DNA of 64,000 nt from Isoetes taiwanensis (Eukaryota > Streptophyta > Lycopodiopsida > Isoetales > Isoetaceae): positions 60,001 through 124,000 of the forward strand of contig JAJEKV010000013.1 in assembly GCA_021234155.1 (NCBI GenBank), read 5' to 3'. Shown here piece by piece: positions 45,100 through 54,615 of the stretch (position 1 is the stretch's first letter; each line of letters opens with the position of its first letter). A program made the position numbers and the translations under genes. The notes under the pieces were generated by a model, which worked only from the letters and a program-made list of their open reading frames with translations, did no database searches and was not told the DNA's origin.

Positions 45100-47892
45100 T
45101 TAAAAAATCCATTTGCATCCTATTGCATGTCTGCCCTCTGGTAAGTCTACAAGTTCATATGTTTCTGTCCTTCTAAAAGCATCTAGCTCATCATTCATGG
45201 CAGTTCTCCATTTTTCCCCATCAATAACATTTACAGCCTCTTCATATGATTTAGGTACCTCGGTGTCCAATAAGGCAAGGATCTCAACTAGGTTTATATT
45301 TGGTACTCCAGTTTGCAACCTTCTGCTTCTACCTGCAGTATCTCTTCCAAAAACGTCATGATCTAAATTAGCTTCTTGCTGTAAAATCTGTACAGCAGTC
45401 CTTCTGCCAGTTTTTTGTTGAGCCACTGCTTTGTCAGTATTATCAGCAGCAATATCTGAACCATTTGCAACTTCAACTTGTTGAGCATTCAACTTGATGA
45501 TTTCCTTTTCATCATCATCATCAATGATATTGGCATTTGGTTTCTGAACCTCTTTTTCTTTAGAGCTAGTTGAAAAGAACTTAATATTCTTGTAGCAATG
45601 GGATTCATCAAAGGTGACATTCCTACTAATTAAAATCTTCTTCTTTTGTGGATCAAAAAACCTGTAGGCTTTGGATTCTTGATCATACCCTACACGAAAA
45701 GCCATTCTAGCTCGATCATCCAACTTTAGCCTTTGTTCCTTTGGTACATGAACAAAGCTCAAACAACCAAAAGCTTTTAGATTATCATAATTTGGTTTAG
45801 CCCCTGACCATATCTCATCTGGTGTCATTCCACTGAGTGCTTTGCTTGGCAACATATTTTGAACCCTTACTGCTGTCAAAACAGCCTCTTCCCATAAATA
45901 ATTGGGCAGCCCTGTGTGTTTTATCATAGCTCTAACAGCATTCAGTATGGTTCTGTTTTTCCTTTCTGCAATTCCATTAGTTTGTGGTGAGTAACTACAT
46001 GTAAACTGTCTTTTGATTCCTCTAACTTTGCAAAATTTGATAAACTCAGTTGACGTAAACTCTCCACCACGGTCAGATCGAATACATTTCACCTTTTTCC
46101 CTGTTTCTAATTCTACCCCTGCAGCAAATAGTTTATAGGCCTCAAAGGCTTGATCTTTAGTTCTAAGACACATGCATGTAGTCTTTCTACTAAAGTCATC
46201 TATAAAGGTAATGAAATACCTTTTTCCTGATATTCCTCTGACATTAAGAGGACCACAGAGATCAGTGTGCACTAATTCTAAAACTTCCTTGGTTTTCCTC
46301 TTTGCTCTTTTAAAAGGCAGCCTTGCATGCTTTCCTAGCATGCATCCCAAGCAGACTCTTGGGCCTGCAACTCCTAAATTTGCTTTAATTAAGTTTTCTT
46401 TAACCAAGGTATTTATAGTGCTATGATTTACATGACACAATCTCTGATGCCAAATGTCTATGTCAGGAATCATAACAGAATTAACACAAGGCACACAACT
46501 GCTATCCAATGCAAACAAATTACCAAATCTTTTTCCAAGAAATTTGATTTCATTATCCAGAAGAACTTTACATTGAAGCTTGTCAAACACCACAGTATAT
46601 CCCATATCTACTATCTGAACAACAGAAATTAAATTTCTAACTAGTGAATCCTTCAAGTTTACTGCATTTCCTTGAAGGTCAAACAGTTCTAGCATCCCTG
46701 TGCACTGTACATCTTGTAACTTCCCATTTCCCAGCTTGATATGCTTAATTCTTCCTTCTTTCCCTTCCTTGAAGAATTTGGCTGAGCTGGTCACGGTTTT
46801 TTCTGCTCCACTATCTAATATTAGCATTTCATCATCATTGTTAGAATTTTCTTTTGAGATAACCAAAATGTTATGGTTACTCACCTCAACATCTTCATCT
46901 TCCTCACTAGATTCCTCTTCGATATCTTGTACTAGATTTATAGCAGATCTTTGTCCATCTGGATTTTTTCCTCGACCCCTATAAGTATTTCTTCCTCCTC
47001 TGCTTGATCTGCCCCTGTTTATTTTACTACTTGAACACTTATTTGCAAAGTGACCTTTGCCTCCACAATTAAAACATTCAACCTCCCTTAACTTGGGACA
47101 ATTTGCCTTCAAATGACCCTTAGCTTTGCAGTGGAAACAAGGACCAATTTCACTCTTGTCCTTTGAACTTTTAGCTGAAAATTTGGCCTTTCCTTTACCT
47201 GCATACAAGACCTCAACATTATCTTCAATATCATCATCATACATTACCTTGTTTTGCTCGAATTCTGTTCGGATCATTTCTTCTGCAGCTTCTCTAGTTT
47301 TGGCCACATTTCGGATTAAAGTTGACAACTGCTTATTCCCTTCAACAGCCGTTGCCACATGCAATAATTTTTGCTGCTCAGTCAGCAAGACTCCAGCTCC
47401 TTCTAAATCTGCTACAATGTTGTCAAATTTAGAGAAAAACTTTGGCAAGTCATCACCTTCTTTAACCCTTAACATCCTGAGTGCCTTATCGAGAACATCA
47501 ATCTGAGATGATGTTTTTTCCTCATAGTTCTTGAGCAAGAACTTCCAAATATCATTAGGGGACTTTCCCCTTATCTTCAGCAAAATTGAAGCCCCAACTT
47601 TGCTGGTCAAAATACCATAAGCTTCACGAAGTTTAACAGCTTCATCTTTACCACTTTTACTTGAGTCTACTTCACCAGACTCTCCAGAAGCTTCACCAGA
47701 TTTTCCAGAGGTAGAACTTCTTCTTGCAACCACAGAGATTGCATCCCCACTTGAACTAGTTCCTTGAACTAATTCCCAAAGCCCTTCATTTTCTAGAACA
47801 TTTTTGATTTGTTCCTTCCAAATCTGAAAGCCTGGTCCCCCTTCATACACTGCAATAGAGTTCAACAACCCTGCTCCAAACCTGCTTGACAT
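45100..47892 (-). CDS. Copia gag, protease and integrase part (930 codons)
   Basis: Gag occupies residues 1-about 320, with FQIWKEQIKNVLENEGLWEL (22-41) and two CCHC zinc knuckles (CFHCKAKGHLKANC, 252-265; CFNCGGKGHFANKC, 273-286). The aspartic protease has its DSG triad (LILDSGAEKTVTSS, about 357). Integrase begins with an HHCC zinc domain (WHQRLCHVN...CLGCMLGKHARLPF, about 480-525). Catalytic residues are in VHTDLCGPL, SDRGGEF and NGIAERKNRTI (D, D, E). The frame ends early at IGCKWIF* because of a one-base insertion; RT continues in the next frame. The ATG lies one base after the primer-binding site, leaving essentially no leader. Confidence 0.93.
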   Translation of the reverse strand: MSSRFGAGLLNSIAVYEGGPGFQIWKEQIKNVLENEGLWELVQGTSSSGDAISVVARRSSTSGKSGEASGESGEVDSSKSGKDEAVKLREAYGILTSKVGASILLKIRGKSPNDIWKFLLKNYEEKTSSQIDVLDKALRMLRVKEGDDLPKFFSKFDNIVADLEGAGVLLTEQQKLLHVATAVEGNKQLSTLIRNVAKTREAAEEMIRTEFEQNKVMYDDDIEDNVEVLYAGKGKAKFSAKSSKDKSEIGPCFHCKAKGHLKANCPKLREVECFNCGGKGHFANKCSSSKINRGRSSRGGRNTYRGRGKNPDGQRSAINLVQDIEEESSEEDEDVEVSNHNILVISKENSNNDDEMLILDSGAEKTVTSSAKFFKEGKEGRIKHIKLGNGKLQDVQCTGMLELFDLQGNAVNLKDSLVRNLISVVQIVDMGYTVVFDKLQCKVLLDNEIKFLGKRFGNLFALDSSCVPCVNSVMIPDIDIWHQRLCHVNHSTINTLVKENLIKANLGVAGPRVCLGCMLGKHARLPFKRAKRKTKEVLELVHTDLCGPLNVRGISGKRYFITFIDDFSRKTTCMCLRTKDQAFEAYKLFAAGVELETGKKVKCIRSDRGGEFTSTEFIKFCKVRGIKRQFTCSYSPQTNGIAERKNRTILNAVRAMIKHTGLPNYLWEEAVLTAVRVQNMLPSKALSGMTPDEIWSGAKPNYDNLKAFGCLSFVHVPKEQRLKLDDRARMAFRVGYDQESKAYRFFDPQKKKILISRNVTFDESHCYKNIKFFSTSSKEKEVQKPNANIIDDDDEKEIIKLNAQQVEVANGSDIAADNTDKAVAQQKTGRRTAVQILQQEANLDHDVFGRDTAGRSRRLQTGVPNINLVEILALLDTEVPKSYEEAVNVIDGEKWRTAMNDELDAFRRTETYELVDLPEGRHAIGCKWIF

Positions 47893-47893
47893 G

Positions 47894-47905
47894 GCTCTGA
47901 TACCA
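47894..47905 (-). promoter_or_regulatory. Copia primer-binding site (initiator Met tRNA)
   Basis: In element orientation TGGTATCAGAGC, one base after the 5' LTR, is complementary to the 3' end of plant initiator methionine tRNA. Confidence 0.93.
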
Positions 47906-47906
47906 C

Positions 47907-48564
47907 TGTTAGTAAATTGAGCTTGTTTCTATGATTTTAACTTAACTCCAATGATTTATCCACTAGCACAATATCAATGCCAACTTAGTATTAGCCTTGC
48001 ATTCTCAACATAAGATCTTAATTTTAAACCATTGAAGAAATCATAGAAAACACTGTTCACATATTATTGAATCAATTTACTGTAGCAATGAGATTTGTCG
48101 ACAACTCAGGCATTGAATTTTAGAGAATTCGATCCAATCCGGCACTCAACATTCACCCCAACATCATCACGCTCATTATCCTTTTCTGTATCTGTCTTTT
48201 TCTTAGAAGATCCGATCGACAAGGCTTCGTCTCCGGCATTCTATATACGTCTTGCTTATCTTCGAAAATATCCCATATTTCTCCAGCTTAATATTATCCC
48301 ACATGCATTTTCACCTTTGACCATTAAACAACTATTTCATAACAATAGCTCTATAGTTAAATGTCAACCCTTAACATTTAACTATGCTTCCACCACAAAC
48401 TTCGAGCATATACCTAGGTTCCTAGTTTCCAATCATGTCTTCAATTCATAAAGCAAGAGTCTAGGTATATCTAGGTATGTACAGTGTTGTATACCATCTT
48501 ATAATTTGTTGATACTGCATCTCAAGCTCTGCATACCACACAAATAACATGACTCCAACTAACA
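47907..48564 (-). repeat. Copia 5' LTR
   Basis: Right LTR in plus coordinates; it should hold the element promoter. Six substitutions separate it from the other LTR (for example CATTGAATTT here against CATCGAATTT; CGATCGACAA against CGATCGGCAA). Confidence 0.95.
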
Positions 48565-48569
48565 TCTTT

Positions 48570-49590
48570 TATGGAGGATTCTATGTCCAAACCCCCTTCT
48601 ATGGAAGAGGTTTTCATGACTCTAAAGACCTCCAATAGTAGACAAAATTCATGCTAAGCTAAATAATTATAGAAATTGTCTCTCTTTGGTTGGCAGAATC
48701 ATTATTGCTAATACTGTCCTCGCTAGTTATATTTATTTCTTATCTTCTCTAGTTGCGTCTGCTACAGTTTACAAGCAGATTGAGAAAACTATTACGAACT
48801 TTGTTTAAAATGGTTAACACCTTGCAAAGTGGAGGTCCGTTTCAAGAAAGAAAATGGAAGGTGGTCCGGATTGCAAGAACTTACATTTATAAGCCTAGGC
48901 TCTTGCTAGTGTTGCAAGTACCTTCATCAAATACTAAACTACTAAGAGCAGGCCTTGTGGTCATCCCTCTGTGTCTCATCAATTGCTAAATTCAGCTTTC
49001 TATGAGTTGCAACTTGCTACTAATATTTCTCCTCTTATGAGAAACATTTTAAAAGCTTGGAACAATGTCCAAATTTCTTCCGCTGAGGATAAAATTCATT
49101 TGTCCATATCTATCTTTTGGTCTCCTTTACTGAAAGATCACCCTCATCATGTTTTTAGCCTTAAGCATCCTCAAATATACGAAATGGACAGCTTGTGGTG
49201 TTATTGCTTTAGGTGATCTATTATCAATAATAAATGGATTACTTGGTCTGCTTTGAAATCTAAAGTTGGAGGAACCATTATAAATATGTTTATTTTCTTC
49301 CGTATCAAAAGAATAGTTGATATGAAGATTTCTTCGACTGGTCATGATGCCATACATTGGAGCCTTAAAAATAAGCCTATTCACAAAGTTTCTATGGTCT
49401 ATGATTATTTGAATAGATCTATCGATACAGCTAAAGTGAGCGTCCTTGGAATCTTGATGGATTGTAGACAAAATTGCTTCTTAGAAATATTTGAGATTCT
49501 TACTTGAAAGGTTTGTCTGCAAATTGTCCTACGAATTGCAATGTTCATGAGAGTTTGTTGCATGGCTTCTTTTGTCCCAAGCTATCTTCT
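48570..49590 (+). mobile_element. L1-like non-LTR relic, right (C-terminal) part
   Basis: Directly after the copia target duplication the plus strand reads EDSMSKPPSMEEVFMTLK. The C-terminal L1 order follows: VLASYIYFLSSLVASATVYK, QIEKTITNFVWNG-type (about 48720-48820), then ELQLATNISPLMRNILKAWN (48990-49060), and a Cys-containing tail (49180-49470, DAIHWSLKNKPIHKVSMVYD). Stops and frameshifts abound. It ends at a pentanucleotide microsatellite. Together with 39815-40720 it represents an older element or two elements split by later insertions. Confidence 0.55.
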
Positions 49591-49673
49591 TTCTATTCTA
49601 TTCTATTCTATTCTATTCTATTCTATTATTCTATTCTATTCTATTCTATTCTATTCTATTCTATTCTATTCTA
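49590..49673. repeat. (TTCTA)n microsatellite
   Basis: About sixteen TTCTA units with one TTATTC interruption lie at the 3' end of the L1-like relic, a usual position for a LINE simple-repeat tail. Confidence 0.95.
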
Positions 49674-49679
49674 AAGATA

Positions 49680-52600
49680 TTTGATCATCATTTTGGTCCT
49701 CATGATGGAATTTCTATCATCAATTTAATTTAGGAAAGAAATTCATTAGATAATACTATTATCTTTCTTGCTATCTTTAGCCAAAATAACCAATCAAGTA
49801 GAGGTCATGTCTAGGTCACATTTGAAAAGATTAGATGGATAGTATTCCAATGCATTTATGTGTCAATGCTTTTGTGCATCGACACATGTGCATCATACAT
49901 GTCGATGCATAACGCATATATGGGTTTTCATATAGGAAGATTTCTTTTGTTTTGGAGCCTTCACTCCCTTTTTTTGGGGTTTGGGGGCAGCAAGGGAGCG
50001 GTCCACACCAAATGGGCTAGGAAAATGGTAATATGCAAATAATATTCCCACGTGTTTCTCCAAGAACAATACTTTTTTTTTTTTTTTTTTTTTTGGGGGT
50101 ACTATGTTGATCATTGTTAAATCATTGAAGACAAACACACCCTTTAGTATAAAGGTGTGTTCAAAATATCTATTAAAGGGGATGTCACATCCAACAAAAG
50201 GAAAAGAAAGGACTTTGTATCGACATATGTTAGAAGGGCCATCTACTAAGGAGTCATGGATGAGAAAGCAAATGCAAACGATTACAACAGTGAAGCGACT
50301 ATTTATTCAGTATAGAGGGGTCCGTGACTAAACATAAGGGAAAAAGGCATCACATGTCAAAAAGGCAAACATCATTATTTATACAAGAAATTTCTCGCGA
50401 CGGCCCAAGTCGCCGTGAACATTTCTCCTTCTGGTTTGAATTGTGCATATTTGGGAACACCCAGACTAGTTTTTGCCATGTAATCATAACAATATGAAAG
50501 AGCTCCAGTGTTTAATGGTTCTCCACAAGGGATAATGTTATATTCAAACATTTGGAACTTGAAATAGTTTTATATTCTGGCGATTATGTTGTCTCAGGAA
50601 TTCCAACACTGACATTATAAACCATGAATTAGAAGCAGCGGAATTAATACAACATGCTAATGAGGCCTTGGTGGAGGCAACTCTCATCACTTATCCTACC
50701 ATGTCAACACCTTGGTCGGAATGATAAGTGGGAATTGGATCATGTGGTATAGCTAAAGTGAAATTACGATTTTGTCATAATGAGGATGAATGTTGTAATA
50801 CTAGAAATATCCTAAAGCCCCTGTGGTTGGGGGGGGCATTACAATCTATATTCGTAGAGAGGACACCTGGAGACACAAAAGTCACCATGGCCACGACAGA
50901 AGTGTTGAATATAACTAGATCAACTAGATGTTATCAGTAGTTGGTATATTTAGATCTAATTCTTCACTACAACAAGGTATTTCAATGGTTGATAAACTTT
51001 AACCTTGAACACAAACGATATAGTATTTTAACATTAATGCAAGGAAGACCTTTAGAACTTGATCATTGTATTCACAATATACTTCACAACTTTACATCCG
51101 ACAGCACAGACCCTAATCTATAGATTAGGCAACGATCTTCCCTCCTCTAAATCATGCTACGATCACTGTAGTCTGCATTGGGTTCATTATTTATTTATAC
51201 AGGCTTCTCTTCGAAGGTTAAGCCGTCAGTTATGGTCTTTCCCAGGTGGTGGGATATTTGCAGTTTCCTTCCAATGTGTGGGCCTTAACCTCCTCAATTA
51301 TTTAAGGCAAATTAACCTTTAACGGTCTCACCATTTCACAACTATTAACCACTAAGAATATAATGGTCATATAGAGACCTATGTAATAGTCTTGCTATTG
51401 ACACTGCTTTAGCTGAAATAATGATCTATAATGTGCAACTGAGACTGTGTTTCCCTAAATCCCCAGCATTATATATCTGCTTATACTTGTATTGTTGGTA
51501 CTGCGATGACACCATTACACTATTGCAACAAGAAGCAATGCCACAGAAACATCCTCAAAATGGAAGAGGAAATATAGGAGCTCTAGCTCATCCTCAATGA
51601 AGCTGTCATCAATAGTATCATTACCCTCACCATCTTTCATATGAAAGGTTACTACGATGAATGCGACATGTAACTTCACGTGCTATATTTGGTGTTCATC
51701 AACCAAAATGTGAATAATGTGTCTTATACCCATGTGTATGCGACTTATTCTTTCCTCTTTCCCTATCTTTTTGTTCATATGAAGGATGATATTAGAGCCA
51801 ATAAATGGATTTAGGGATGGAATAGATTATGACCCTGTATTTGAATATAAAACTATTGTTGGGCATAATTGAACCCACATCTCCAATATTTCCTAGATGT
51901 AAGATGCCAGTGAGAATCACGTAAAAACTTATTACTTAGCAGTAATAGGCTTGCTGATAAACTATACCTTTGTACATGGCTATGTGATGATCATGGGCAT
52001 AATTGAACCCACATCTCCAATATTTCCTAGATAGTAAGATGCCAGTGAGAATCACGTAAAAACTAAGTAATATGTGCATAAATAATGACAACAAAAATAT
52101 CCTGGTCCATCACAACATTTTTGCTCTTTTTTATAATTTTCTCATCACAAAATTTTTGCTTTTTTGCCGGATTTGGAATGTGCACTGGCGGCCGGAAAAA
52201 AGAATGAATGAAAGAAAGGATGAGTGATTTTTATCGTCCACAGAGACCAATCGGCAAAAAGGACACCCACCCTCAATTAGCAGATTCACTTGAGTGAATC
52301 CTCCTTGGGTGCTCTAGTCGATTTGGAGAGCCAATAAAGTGGACAGTTGAAATGGGCATGCATCCATTTGTCTATGGGATATGCTAGAAAAATATAGCCC
52401 GTTCTCCTACACCACTACCCGATCCTTGGCTATTTAGAGCTTGCTTGCTTGAGGTTCATAAAAATAGTCTAATTTAGCCTATTGCTTGTCTTTCTTGCAT
52501 TTCTCAATCTGGAATGGTGCGAAAGAGTAGTTCGGTGCGAAAGAGAAGCGAATAAAATGGCTTATGAAGGAATGTGTTTCCGTTGATCAATGCGTATGAG

Positions 52601-53160
52601 ACCAATGCCTCAGTCTTCCCCGGCCGCAACGTTGAGTGTCTGGGACCAGATTTATCGATCCAAATAATTTCTCAACTTTAAATGACGTGGATCTCACCAT
52701 TAATTAATTCTCTAGGTCTGTTTGCCATCAGGGTTCGAAATTGCAGGGTTCCTTCCCAAAATTTAGAATTTTCGATTGAGATTTGGCAAATCCCGGTGGA
52801 AACGCTGTAAGAAGAATGTAAAATCTGGCAAACTAAAGGGATTTTCTCAAAAATTCGGTAAGTATAAGTAAAGGGCAATATTATGATGATTAATGCCAAA
52901 TTTAGATTAAGGCCTGGTGCCGACATTAGGTCATGGTTGTGTGAAATGACGATCCTTTGCCAATCTATATCATTAATCTTATGGGTGGTACATAGAAATT
53001 AAAGATGCATAGATAGTGTTCCATATACAATCTCAATATTCAATCTCATTTACATAATTTGGTAGCGTGTGTGGGCGGCGATCTCCAGTGTTGTAATGAC
53101 ATTACATAAGATAGATAAATAGTGATTTTTACATCATTCCAGCATTCATGAGGGCAAATT
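49680..53160. other. Intergenic, no gene recognised
   Basis: Only short, unassigned frames are seen. Structure noted: a T20+ run at 50072-50094 and a partial direct repeat (GGGCATAATTGAACCCACAT through ATCACGTAAAAACT) at 51857-51930 and 51994-52066. A segment near 52229 (TTTTTATCGTCCACAGAGAC) resembles 15713. Confidence 0.35.
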
Positions 53161-53181
53161 TCCAATATCCATGAGAGCAAA

Positions 53182-53875
53182 ATGATAGATAAAGGCAAGC
53201 ACTTTAAGTTGAAGTGCTTCTGCTTCAAGGTCTTGAGCACTAATGCAACAAAATGGCTTCCTGGGTTCGAGACTGCCATCAATGAGGTGTTTTTTCAGTG
53301 GGAAAAAGACTTCGAATATGGCGGCAAAGCTACTTACGATGCAGGTATGAGTAACTTATTCGCAGAGTTCATCCTTGTATTGATTGAACTGCAGTGATTT
53401 TATGTGCATATATTTCCATAGTTTGTTGAATCTGGATTATATTGAACTGAATTTTAACTTACTTATATGAAATAAGTAACTGCATTCCAATTCCAGGTTT
53501 TGCACTTCATTGTTTAACTCGAGTGGTGTTGAACAATGCAAGCATGGGAAAAGAAGGACCAACAACTGTGAAGATGTGGTTAGCACCCCAGATTGCACCA
53601 ATTGGGAGTGCCCTTTATCTTTGCTCCAATTCCTTTCATTCTAGTAGAACCAGCATACAAGAAAATAGCTGATTTTTTCAGATCAAATGGAGGCCAGGTC
53701 CTTGATATGGCACACAGCGAGCTTGGTATAGATCGAGAAGAGGCATTGCATAATTTGATATTTTTTCTCTGTTTCAACACCTATGGATGCATGGAAATTA
53801 TATTCCCATCACTGCTCAGATACATTGGGGATGCAGGGAAAGAGCTGCACAAGAGATTGAAGCGTGTAAATTAAA
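53182..53875 (+). pseudogene. CYP74 (allene oxide synthase family) fragment
   Basis: Two exon pieces match the central part of CYP74 proteins, P450s that convert fatty-acid hydroperoxides in oxylipin synthesis. Piece 1 (53182-53344) reads FCFKVLSTNATKWLPGFETA and FQWEKDFEYGGKATYDAG. A GT-AG intron of 152 bases (53345-53496) keeps the frame. Piece 2 reads FALHCLTRVVLNNAS, WLAPQIAPIGS, then after a frameshift near 53615 PIPFILVEPAYKKIADFF, ELGIDREEALHNLIFFLCFN and LLRYIGDAGKELHKRLK, where a stop follows. The N-terminal third and the whole C-terminal half, including the heme-binding Cys loop, are absent. It is a truncated genomic duplicate, not a retrocopy. Confidence 0.8.
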
Positions 53876-53879
53876 GCGC

Positions 53880-54095
53880 AAACCTAGTATTGAAGCCTCA
53901 GATATGGTAAAATAGAGATGCTTCTTCAGTTTTATTAACAGAGCATGGGTTTACGTTTGCTTACAAGGTGAACGAAAGGCAAAAGGTCTGTAGGATTAAT
54001 CTGCTCTCTGCTGGAAAGGATGAAGAAACAGGGGTTTGGAACTCCGTGTAGTTTGCATACAGCTTGAATAATTGCGCCACGCGCGATTTACCATG
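53880..54095. other. Intergenic, no gene recognised
   Basis: Follows the CYP74 fragment; no continuation of the P450 frame was found. Confidence 0.3.
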
Positions 54096-54285
54096 GACAC
54101 CACTTACCAAAATTGTCTATTTTAAAGCATTTTGTAGGAACATCACTTACCAAAATTGTCTATTTTAAAGTATTTTGGAGGAAAGTCAGGTACAAAAATT
54201 GTCTATTTTAAAGCATTTTAAAGTATTTTGGAAGAAAGTCACGTACCAAAATTGTCTATTTTAAAGCATTTTGTAGGACATCTCA
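54096..54285. repeat. Four-copy tandem repeat, unit about 45-53 bases
   Basis: AAAATTGTCTATTTTAAAG recurs four times, each time followed by a CATTTTGTAGGA or TATTTTGGA(A/G)GAAAGT ending. Confidence 0.9.
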
Positions 54286-54615
54286 TTTATTAGTTGTATA
54301 GATATTCCAGTTTTATTGGCCTAAATACCATAACTCTAGATTTAAGTTTGTTAAAAAGATGTGAATATTGGAGCAATATTATTTTTATGTATTGTAATAT
54401 TTGCTTGATTTCGTAAAGTAAGTGATTATTTCGTTGTGATGTTGTGATGTTAATTTCAAGCAAATACGTACCTTATTTAAAGTAAATATGAAAAAATAAC
54501 CATATATGCAACATACACTACACTTTGTAAAGGCCAAAAATAAAATTAAAAAAACACTAGATGCCCTAAAAATAACGCTTATCTGGCGCGATTTTGGAAC
54601 AGACATAATCCCAAT

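Larger units (their letters stand above)
43040..48569 (-). mobile_element. Complete Ty1/copia LTR retrotransposon with 5-bp target-site duplication
   Basis: Two 658-base LTRs (43045-43702 and 47907-48564) begin TGTTAG and end CTAACA in element orientation. They are flanked by the duplicated pentamer TCTTT (43040-43044 and 48565-48569). The order gag, protease, integrase, RT, RNase H places it in Ty1/copia. By my reading the LTRs differ at six positions (about 99% identity), so the insertion is young. It sits inside an older L1-like relic. One frameshift and one stop in pol make this copy non-autonomous. Confidence 0.97.

Noticed and set aside
43233-48451. Two nearly identical 118-codon frames
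   Set aside because: They occupy the two LTRs of the copia element at the same internal position and are duplicated only because the LTRs are; no similarity to a known protein.
50600-51350. Possible P-loop/NB-ARC-like frame (GIGSCGIAKVK)
   Set aside because: Only a vague match to a GxGGxGKT loop; the Lys-Thr context and all following NB-ARC motifs are missing.
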